From CBFGRV01 sp965651265 (GTDB lineage: Bacteria > Bacteroidota > Rhodothermia > Rhodothermales > VXPQ01), in the NCBI GenBank assembly GCA_965651265.1, contig CBFGRV010000014.1, forward strand, positions 1-64,000: a stretch of 64,000 nucleotides of DNA. The letters are read 5' to 3'. The first letter of the stretch is position 1. Every line of letters starts with the position of its first letter. Below, in pieces: positions 57,323-64,000 of the stretch. The notes under the pieces are model-generated. The model did not search any database. It had not been told where the DNA came from and saw only the letters and a list, made by a program, of their open reading frames with translations. The position numbers and the translations under genes were made by a program.

Positions 57323-60300
57323 CTATCGGGCGGACTTCGAGAGCGCCTCGTAATAGCGTTCGACAATATCCCGATACTCGGGCGGCACGTCAGCGGGCCG
57401 GCTCCCAAACAGCTTGCGCTCCATGGCTAATTGATCGAGGCCCGCACTAAGCGTACCCTCCAGCTGCGAGAGGGGCGCGAAGATGCGTTCGTCGAAGAAG
57501 GCTTCTGCCGCTTCGCCGACCAGCGAGACGCCCTGATGCTCGGCATAAGAAACGGCGCTGTCCAGATTGTTCAGGGCCGGCACATCACCCAGATTGCGGC
57601 GAAGCTGCTGCAAACGATCACGGATGCGGTCCAGCTGCGCTCGTCGTCTAGCTTCGTCCGCGCGGGACGCGCGATCTCCACTGGACCCTTCAACCCGCGC
57701 ATCGCCATTCCTGTCTGCGTCGTCAGCCCGCGCATCACCATCGCCTCTCGAGTCGGACCGGCCCCGCATCTCGTTCTCCAGAGATTGGAGTTCTTCCTCC
57801 AACTGCCGCACATCGCTCAACGCCCGCGCGAGGCGCTCTTCGTCCGTGACGGGCAATTGATCCGATACGCGCCCCATCGGCTCCTCGAGTCGTTCGATGG
57901 CCTGCACGATGCCCTCCTGGCGGCGGCGGGCATTGTCGAGCCAGCCTCTCCGAATCGCTTCCTCGGAGCCCTGCATCTGTTCATCGATGGCCTCGCGGCG
58001 CAGGGCCTGGGTCAGGTTTCGGAGCGCAGCGTCCAGCTCGGGCTCGCGGCCGCCGGCCCCGGCGAGCGCTTCGGCATCGTCCTGTATCCGCTCCATCGCC
58101 TCACGGGCCGCCTGCCGGCGCTTCAAAAGATCCTCGCGGACAGCGCCGGGAGGGGTCTGGCCCTCGGCCGCACGCTCCAGCTCACGTTCCAGGCGCGCCT
58201 CGTTGTCGCGTACATCGTCGAAGGCCCGGCGCATCGCCTCCAGCTGCTGCCGATCGCCCTGGCGCGCCGTGCGCCGATAGTTTTCGGCCATTCGTTGGAG
58301 TTCGTTGAGGGCCTGCTGCTGTCGAGCACTCGCCCGCTGGGCATCCCCGGATCTCAACGCCTCCTCGGCCTCCTGCATGTTCCGCATGATGCGTTCCATG
58401 GACTCGGAAGACTGCTCGCCGGATGACCCCTCGGCGCGGGCCGATTGCTCGAGCCGGCGGGCCAGTGCCTGGGCCTCGCGACGCAGCTCATTCTGCTCGC
58501 GCTGAAGCCGCTCCACCTGCCGGCGCCGGTCCTCACCCGTCACGCGATTCCGGCTCTCGTTGGCAAGGTTTTGCTGGCGCCGGGCGAGCTCTCGCAGCTT
58601 CTGCAGGGACTCGTCCGCCTCCCCACCTCCACGTCGCTGCGATGACTCCGGCAGCATCTCGTATTTGTCCTTCGAGATGTCGAGCTCGAGATCCATCAAC
58701 TCCGTCATCCGCTCCTCCGTGGCCGATCCGCCGCCCCCCGGGCTTCCGCCCCTGTTGAGCGCAATCCGGCGCTCCTGATTCAGCGCCTCCACCCGAAGCA
58801 GGAAGTTCAACGCCTCGCGCTCCGGTCCGAGCGCCTCGCGAAGTCGATCCTTTTCGAGTTCATCGACCGCCCTTGACATAGCGCGCACGGCCTGGCGTAA
58901 CATCTCGGCGACGCGTCGGCCGTTCTCATCCTGTTGAAGCTCGATCGAGAATGCCGTCCGGCCAAGTCGTTCATCGATGCTCTGCCTCAGATTCTCCTGC
59001 GCACGGGCAAGCGCGCGGCGCGATGTGTCGTACTCATCCGGCGACATCTCCACCCTCTCCCGGAACAGCTTCCAGGTCGCCGCGATGATCTCTTGCTGGC
59101 TCAGCACCGTCGCGCTTGGCCCTCCGCCCATCCCGCCCATCGCCGACACCTGGCGATACTCCTGATCGAAGGGCATTACCTCGATGAAGTACATGTCGGT
59201 CATCTCGGGGCTTTCGTGAAACGCATCCTCCGCCTCGATATAATAGGAGATTACATCGCCAGGCTGCAGCGCGAAGTCTTCGAGGAAGAAGAGATGCTCC
59301 CCCTCCACGTCCGTTCGGCGGGCCTCGGCCGGCATCAACGACACCTCCTGCTCCTCGCCCGAGTTGACGGCGAAGCGAAGTCGCACGGCCTCCACGCCGA
59401 AATCATCCTGTACGCGAGCCGTCACGAGGACCTCCTCGATGGCATTGGCCCGCACATCGCGCTGCGGATTGATGATGGTGATGTAGGGCCGCTCGTCGTC
59501 AGTGGGCGTGATCCGGTACTCCTCAGGAAATCGGTTCGATTTGCCGGCATCATCGTGCAGCAAGACCTGATAGGTGCCCGGCTCCTGCAGCCTAAGGTGC
59601 CCCCGGAAAGTGCCGGCTTCGCTGCGCTCGAGCTCGAGGCGATCGCCGCCCGACAGAACCAGCTCGGCGCGCTTCGTCACCTCATTCGCTCGAACGTCCA
59701 CAGTGACCAGGGCCCCCTTCAATCCATGGATATCTCCAGCTCCTTCCTCACGCCGGGAAGGCTGCCCGGTATAGTTCGGGTAGGTGTATGTGAGGTCGAT
59801 GCGTTCGACCGCCGGATAGGTGTAGAGCGAAATCTCGTAGACATCCGACCGATGCCCTTCGTGCTCGACGAAATACGAGAGGGGATCCTGTACATCCACG
59901 AACTCGAACAGGAAGGCGGGTTCGTCTACGGCGCGTCGCATCACGCCCTGTCGCCACTCGCCGTTTGCCGTTCGGTAGGAAATGACGGCGTCCGCGTCGC
60001 TTTCATCGCGCAGCGTGGCGACGATGTCCTGCGAATCGCCCTGCTCGATTTCGATGCTGCCGGGTTCGACGCTCATGTAGGGCCGTTCGACAGGCACCAA
60101 TCCTGACAGCGAGGCGCCACGAAGCGACAACTGGAGGCGGTCGAAGGAGAGTAGACCTGCCGCAAGGAGGAAGACCAGGCCGAGGGCACCGGCGCCCACG
60201 AGCACCTTCTCTTTCTGCCGGTCGATGACGGCCCCTATCGCGAGGGAACGCGCGCGATGAGCCGCATCATCGATCAGCCGTTCGGCGAGCTCCGCGTGCG

Positions 60301-60652
60301 CCTGTCGCCGGGCCTTCGGATCGTTGAGCTCCACGGCGCTGATCAGGCGGTCCTCCAGCTCCGGCCGGGCCTCTTCGATGAGAAGGGCGATCTGTCGATC
60401 CGACGGCCGCCGGAGGAGCGGCCTGACGATGAACAGAGCGGCCACGACGAGCGCACCAAGCCCGCCGAGCGCACACCAGGCGAGCAGAATGGAGGGCGAT
60501 GCTCCGATGAATCGATCGAGAAACATCAACCCGACCGCCACCGCGACGAGGAACGCGATCAACCAGATCCCCCCCGTAAGGAGCGTTCGGCGGCGCCACT
60601 GCATCCGCACGTCACGGATCGTGGCCTGAATGCGCTCTTCGCTATACCTCAT
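57323..60652 (-). CDS. DUF4175-type membrane protein with long coiled coils
   Basis: 1109 residues from ATG at 60652 (MRYSEERIQATIRDVRMQW); the overlap with the end of the BatA-like gene is 11 bp. Two membrane helices lie near residues 27-48 and 56-78, and another at about 165-185. The extracytoplasmic part has a series of beta-rich repeats (YTYPNYTGQPS, VTVDVRANEVTKRAELVLSG). From about residue 540 to 1090 it is a long Gln/Arg/Glu-rich helical region, probably coiled coil (LARRQQNLANESRNRV, RRLEQSARAEG, MQEAEEALRSGDAQRAS). Matches DUF4175-like proteins of MoxR clusters. Function is unknown; a structural envelope role is plausible. Confidence 0.83.
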   Translation of the reverse strand: MRYSEERIQATIRDVRMQWRRRTLLTGGIWLIAFLVAVAVGLMFLDRFIGASPSILLAWCALGGLGALVVAALFIVRPLLRRPSDRQIALLIEEARPELEDRLISAVELNDPKARRQAHAELAERLIDDAAHRARSLAIGAVIDRQKEKVLVGAGALGLVFLLAAGLLSFDRLQLSLRGASLSGLVPVERPYMSVEPGSIEIEQGDSQDIVATLRDESDADAVISYRTANGEWRQGVMRRAVDEPAFLFEFVDVQDPLSYFVEHEGHRSDVYEISLYTYPAVERIDLTYTYPNYTGQPSRREEGAGDIHGLKGALVTVDVRANEVTKRAELVLSGGDRLELERSEAGTFRGHLRLQEPGTYQVLLHDDAGKSNRFPEEYRITPTDDERPYITIINPQRDVRANAIEEVLVTARVQDDFGVEAVRLRFAVNSGEEQEVSLMPAEARRTDVEGEHLFFLEDFALQPGDVISYYIEAEDAFHESPEMTDMYFIEVMPFDQEYRQVSAMGGMGGGPSATVLSQQEIIAATWKLFRERVEMSPDEYDTSRRALARAQENLRQSIDERLGRTAFSIELQQDENGRRVAEMLRQAVRAMSRAVDELEKDRLREALGPEREALNFLLRVEALNQERRIALNRGGSPGGGGSATEERMTELMDLELDISKDKYEMLPESSQRRGGGEADESLQKLRELARRQQNLANESRNRVTGEDRRRQVERLQREQNELRREAQALARRLEQSARAEGSSGEQSSESMERIMRNMQEAEEALRSGDAQRASARQQQALNELQRMAENYRRTARQGDRQQLEAMRRAFDDVRDNEARLERELERAAEGQTPPGAVREDLLKRRQAAREAMERIQDDAEALAGAGGREPELDAALRNLTQALRREAIDEQMQGSEEAIRRGWLDNARRRQEGIVQAIERLEEPMGRVSDQLPVTDEERLARALSDVRQLEEELQSLENEMRGRSDSRGDGDARADDADRNGDARVEGSSGDRASRADEARRRAQLDRIRDRLQQLRRNLGDVPALNNLDSAVSYAEHQGVSLVGEAAEAFFDERIFAPLSQLEGTLSAGLDQLAMERKLFGSRPADVPPEYRDIVERYYEALSKSAR

Positions 60653-62783
60653 CTCCGACCTCGCTCGGCTGTGTTGATAGGCTCCGCCGGTACGGCATCG
60701 TGATACCTGTCCAACGTCGTCCGCCCTTTCCTGCGCTCTTCGATCGAGAACCATTCGGGGTGCGGCGATCATCCACGGGACGATTCGCCAGATACGTCTC
60801 CATCCCGAAGAGGGCGATCACGACCAGCAGCAGCCACTTCCACATCTTCTGATTGCGCTCCTCCGATTGAACTGCGGCAACGGCCTGTTCCGGCGTGACA
60901 GGCGTGTCGCTCGGCCGCGGCATCACCGCCGCGTAGACGTCCTCCGCCGATCGAAAGTCCAGCACCGACTCTCGCGGGTCGACATTCACGGAAAAGAACT
61001 CCGGACCGCCCGCACCAGAGGCCCGGTAGTGCCCCGGGATGTCCGTTCGATCGAACCGGCCGCGGCCATCTGCATCCACGTCGACCGAATAGATGCGGCC
61101 GTCGGGTGTGCGGACCTCGACCGATCCGCCCGGGCGTCCCGCGATGGGGACCGACTCTCCGATGGTGAAGTTTCGGCGCTCGCCGGCGGCGCGGCGCGCG
61201 AATCCCACGAGCTCGTACAGAAACGGCACGTACATCTCGTCCAGCGGCATGTCGGTCCAGGCCGTCCCGAAGGTCGAGGCGTGAAACATGATGCGCCCGC
61301 GTCCCCGCTCCCGCTGCACGAGAAAAGGATCTCCGCTGTCGAATCGGCCGAGGACACGCACATCCGCCGCCGGATTCAGGCGAGCGAAGCGCCGAAACCG
61401 GGGCCTCAAGATGGCGCTTGTTTCGTTACTTCCGAACGGCTGGAAGATCGCATGGCGCAGATCGACCTCCCCGATGATGGCCTCGTATCCGAGCTCGCGG
61501 CGCGCGTCGACGATGCCTTCGATGCGGCCGATCCCGAGCGCGGCGAGGGCCTCCGAAACGCGGCTCGGGTCGGCGCCGGGCGCAACGGACAGGATGGCGC
61601 CGCCTCCCTCGTCGACAAAGCGCTGCAGGGCGCCAGTCTGCGCCTCCGTGAGGGCTCCATTCAGGCTCAGGAAGAGGATGTCTACGCCGGCCAGGCTCGT
61701 GAAGCTCGTGGATTGGCTGACCTCATACCGAGCGGCATCCCCCAGATCGAAGGCATGCCGGAGGAAGAAGGCGTCGCTCGTCCATCCGCTTCCGCTCGGG
61801 TCCACGATCAGAATCTGCGGCCGGCCTCGAAAATGATCCGTAAAGAAGAACAGATCGTCCGCAGTAAGAGGGTCGCCGGGCAGGCGAAGTACTCCTTGAA
61901 AAAAGCCTGTTCGAGAGTATGCGTGCTGAAAGCTGACATTCGTGCGCCCGGACTCGAGCACCTCGCGTGCGGCTTCCATACCGTCGAGCTCGAGCACTAC
62001 GTCGGTTGGATGTTCAACCGCCCCTCCGATGCGGGCGTCGAAGCGCGCCACGCCACGCCCGCCCAGCATTCGGGTATTCTGCTCGAAGGCCTCGACATAC
62101 CCGTTCGCCACTTCGCCGAGCTCGATGGGCATCGGCTCGAAGACGATCCCCTCCTGGAACTCCCAGTCCTCCAGTGAGCGGCTCCATCCGGCATCCTGGA
62201 GATCGGAAAACAGTGCGATCACCCGTCGCGGGTGCCGGGCATCCTGCAGGATCTCCTCCGCCCTCTGCAGCACCGGGAAGTAGTCTGTCGCCCTGTATCC
62301 CGGTTCGATGGTGGCGAGCGCCGCCGCCGCGGCCAGTCGGCCTGTCGCCGCCTCACCGAGCACCTGCACGCGGTCGTCGAAGGCCACCACGGTGATCTCG
62401 TCGGCATCCGACGCCCTGTCGATCCGATCGCGCGCCAATGCCACAGCCCGCTCGAAATGGTCGCCATACCGCATGCTGAAGGATCGGTCGACGAGAAGCA
62501 CGATCGACTCGTTCTCCCGCGAACTCACCAGCGGAATCTTGTCGGCCGGGACAAATGGCCGCGCGAACACGAGCGCCAGCAGCACGAGCAGCGAACAGCG
62601 AAGCGCCATCAGCAGGCGATCGCGAAGTCGCCGCTTGCGCACCAGTTCGTACGGAGTGGCCTTCAGGAACAACAGCGAGCTGAACGGTACGGTCCGCGCC
62701 TTCATTCTTCGCACGAGGTGAATGGCGATCGGGATGACCGCCGCCGCCATTGCGAAGAGAAATATGGGGTTTATGAACGACAC
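60642..62783 (-). CDS. BatA-like VWA membrane protein
   Basis: 713 residues, start GTG at 62783, 5 bp after DUF58. The BatA N-terminal domain (MSFINPIFLFAMAAAVIPI, then HLVRRMKARTVPFSSLLFL) contains two membrane helices. A VWA domain with intact MIDAS (Asp99, Ser101, Ser103 in VDRSFSM) extends to about 220. A second part (about 290-560) contains a GATase1-like fold (ILIVDPSGSGWTSDAFFLRH, RFVDEGGGAILSV) and an Ig-like region, and a membrane helix near 660 (MWKWLLLVVIALFGMETYL). This is the Aerotolerance-operon type protein; its partner is the MoxR ATPase. Confidence 0.9.
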   Translation of the reverse strand: MSFINPIFLFAMAAAVIPIAIHLVRRMKARTVPFSSLLFLKATPYELVRKRRLRDRLLMALRCSLLVLLALVFARPFVPADKIPLVSSRENESIVLLVDRSFSMRYGDHFERAVALARDRIDRASDADEITVVAFDDRVQVLGEAATGRLAAAAALATIEPGYRATDYFPVLQRAEEILQDARHPRRVIALFSDLQDAGWSRSLEDWEFQEGIVFEPMPIELGEVANGYVEAFEQNTRMLGGRGVARFDARIGGAVEHPTDVVLELDGMEAAREVLESGRTNVSFQHAYSRTGFFQGVLRLPGDPLTADDLFFFTDHFRGRPQILIVDPSGSGWTSDAFFLRHAFDLGDAARYEVSQSTSFTSLAGVDILFLSLNGALTEAQTGALQRFVDEGGGAILSVAPGADPSRVSEALAALGIGRIEGIVDARRELGYEAIIGEVDLRHAIFQPFGSNETSAILRPRFRRFARLNPAADVRVLGRFDSGDPFLVQRERGRGRIMFHASTFGTAWTDMPLDEMYVPFLYELVGFARRAAGERRNFTIGESVPIAGRPGGSVEVRTPDGRIYSVDVDADGRGRFDRTDIPGHYRASGAGGPEFFSVNVDPRESVLDFRSAEDVYAAVMPRPSDTPVTPEQAVAAVQSEERNQKMWKWLLLVVIALFGMETYLANRPVDDRRTPNGSRSKSAGKGGRRWTGITMPYRRSLSTQPSEVGDEV

Positions 62784-62788
62784 GGGCG

Positions 62789-63679
62789 TCAGAAGCGTCG
62801 GGAACGTGCGGCGAGATATTCAAAAAGGGCGAAATCCAGCGGGCGATCCGTGCTCATCAGCTCGTAGTCGATTCCCATTCGACCACATCGCTTCTTCAGA
62901 TCTAACGTAAACGTTTCGACGGCAGACAAATAGGCTTCGCGCGCCGCCTCCGGAGAAAGCAGCAGCCTCTCGCCCGTCTCCATATCCTCCAACTCTACCA
63001 GGTCGTCGAACTCGAATCGCAGCTCTTGCGGATCGAGGACGTGAAACACCATCACATCGTGTCCCTGGTAGCGGAAGTGTCGTAGCCCCTCGATGATGGC
63101 ATCGACATCATCCAATAGATCCGATATGAGCACGATGAAGCCGCGCCGGCGACGCTGCTCGGCGAGGGCGTGAAGGGGCTTTCCGATCGCCGTGCGCCCG
63201 CCCGATGGCACATTCTCCAGAAACTGCAGGATCGTGTGCAGATGCGACGTCGTGCTGCGGGCCGGGACATGCTCTCGCACATCGTCGTCGAAGAAGGTGA
63301 TCCCTACGGAATCTCGCTGTCGGATGACGAGATAGGCGAGCGATGCAGCAAGATAGGAACCGTACGTCCGCTTCGTGACCTCCCCGGAGCCGTAGTCCAT
63401 GGAGCGGCTCACATCGAGCAGGATGTGTAGCGCCGTGTTCGTTTCATCCTCGAACTCCTTCACGTACGTCCGGTCCGTACGGGCATAAAGCTTCCAGTCG
63501 ACGTGCATGAGGTTGTCGCCCGGGACATATGGCCGGTACGACATGAATTCGACCGAGAAGCCCTTGTAGGGGCTCCTGTGCAGCCCCGTGATGAAGCCCT
63601 CGACGACCGAGCGCGCCCGGAGCTCCATGGTCGAGATGCGGGAGAGGACGGCCGGATCTATGAAGCGCGTTTCGGGCAT
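62789..63679 (-). CDS. DUF58 domain protein
   Basis: 296 residues from ATG at 63679. DUF58 signature: SVVEGFITGLHRSPYKGFSV, then EFMSYRPYVPGDNLMHVDWK and ARTDRTYVKEFEDETN, followed by a VWA-like core with LLDVSRSMDYGSGE and ISDLLDDVDAIIEGL. DUF58 proteins always accompany MoxR ATPases and are thought to bring VWA partners to the chaperone. It begins about 44 bp after the MoxR stop and ends 5 bp ahead of batA. Confidence 0.93.
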   Translation of the reverse strand: MPETRFIDPAVLSRISTMELRARSVVEGFITGLHRSPYKGFSVEFMSYRPYVPGDNLMHVDWKLYARTDRTYVKEFEDETNTALHILLDVSRSMDYGSGEVTKRTYGSYLAASLAYLVIRQRDSVGITFFDDDVREHVPARSTTSHLHTILQFLENVPSGGRTAIGKPLHALAEQRRRRGFIVLISDLLDDVDAIIEGLRHFRYQGHDVMVFHVLDPQELRFEFDDLVELEDMETGERLLLSPEAAREAYLSAVETFTLDLKKRCGRMGIDYELMSTDRPLDFALFEYLAARSRRF

Positions 63680-63723
63680 GCGTCGAGTCGAATGGCGTTC
63701 GGTTTCGGGGAGCCTCCGGGCCT

Positions 63724-64000
63724 CTATCGCGCCAGGCCGGAGACCGGCTCCTGCACATCCTCGAGGAGGCGGGTCACGATGTCCTCCACCGTCACCTTCT
63801 CGGATTCGGCGTAGAAGTTCGTGAGGACGCGATGGCGCAGCACGGGGTGGGCAAGCGCCCGAATGTCTTCGACGGCGACGTTGTAGCGATCGTAGAAGAC
63901 GGCCCTGACCTTCGCGCCGAGCAGCAGGTATTGCGTCGCCCTCAGCCCGGCTCCCCAGCTGACCCACTCCCTGACGTAGTCCGGGGCGTCCTCCTCTCCG
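63724..64000 (-). CDS. MoxR-family AAA+ ATPase, C-terminal end only (cut by window edge)
   Basis: The last 91 or so codons of a minus-strand gene end with TAG at 63724-63726. The visible part (EDAPDYVREWVSWGAGLRAT, QYLLLGAKVRAVFYDRYNVA, LAHPVLRHRVLTNFYAES) is the MoxR C-terminal lid and closely parallels the end of the MoxR at 42282-43286. The Walker motifs are outside the window. This is the first gene of the MoxR/DUF58/VWA operon. Confidence 0.88.
   Translation of the reverse strand, partial: GEEDAPDYVREWVSWGAGLRATQYLLLGAKVRAVFYDRYNVAVEDIRALAHPVLRHRVLTNFYAESEKVTVEDIVTRLLEDVQEPVSGLAR

Noticed and set aside
58934..60106. A 390-codon plus-strand frame
   Set aside because: Antisense to the DUF4175 gene; no start context or domain, and the operon on the minus strand is contiguous.

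Overview
The window is a chromosomal segment with housekeeping genes only. It is gene-dense, moderately GC-rich, and I see no insertion sequence, prophage, CRISPR array or rRNA operon. The gene set points to the Bacteroidota/Rhodothermota side of the FCB group: a DUF5117-type metalloprotease lipoprotein, three consecutive SurA-type proteins, a MoxR/DUF58/BatA/VWA/DUF4175/DUF4159 cluster, a 7TM-HD phosphodiesterase, and an S1 protein with long acidic tails. A Rhodothermia-like organism is my best guess, by inference from gene content only. Several hexamers identical to the classical sigma-70 -10 box (TATAAT) stand upstream of genes, which differs from the usual Bacteroidetes promoter.

Layout: 1-24,966 is almost entirely on the minus strand. 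Read in transcription order it runs: class I aminotransferase, small membrane protein, prfB (with a programmed +1 frameshift), nadB, a terminator and a hairpin-rich leader, then the classical translation/RNA cluster rimP-nusA-infB-rbfA-truB-ribF-rpsO-pnp. After that come an M16 peptidase, a sugar-nucleotide epimerase, scpA-scpB, a two-helix membrane protein, rluB, guaB, a four-helix membrane protein, a Xaa-Pro peptidase and a truncated metalloprotease at the window edge. An aldehyde dehydrogenase (25,114-26,601, plus) is followed by a bidirectional terminator facing rpsA-cmk (minus) and an LEA-like lipoprotein gene. From 31,072 on the plus strand: a TrmH-family methyltransferase, a fused single-chain methylmalonyl-CoA mutase and its GTPase chaperone meaB, convergent with gltX.

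From 37,820 to 44,213 (plus) three SurA-like periplasmic folding factors are followed by a MoxR ATPase and a GntR-type regulator. Then on the minus strand come a RodZ-like protein, ligA, a sodium:solute symporter and a 7TM-HD phosphodiesterase. On the plus strand are fxsA, tRNA-Lys(CUU) and a DUF4159 gene. The last 10 kb (53,994-64,000, minus) is one tightly packed operon: MoxR, DUF58, BatA-like VWA, DUF4175, a second VWA membrane protein and a caspase/C13-like protein that appears to lack its catalytic cysteine.

The most noteworthy items are the RF2 frameshift site, a heptanucleotide tandem repeat at two gene junctions (one forming the end of scpA), the MutA-MutB fusion, the apparent pseudo-peptidase in the MoxR operon, two stacked hairpins in the rimP-nusA-infB leader, and a perfect palindrome upstream of the SurA-MoxR-GntR operon. 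I did not find a clearly new multi-gene system. The MoxR-Bat-DUF4175-pseudo-C13 operon is the closest candidate.
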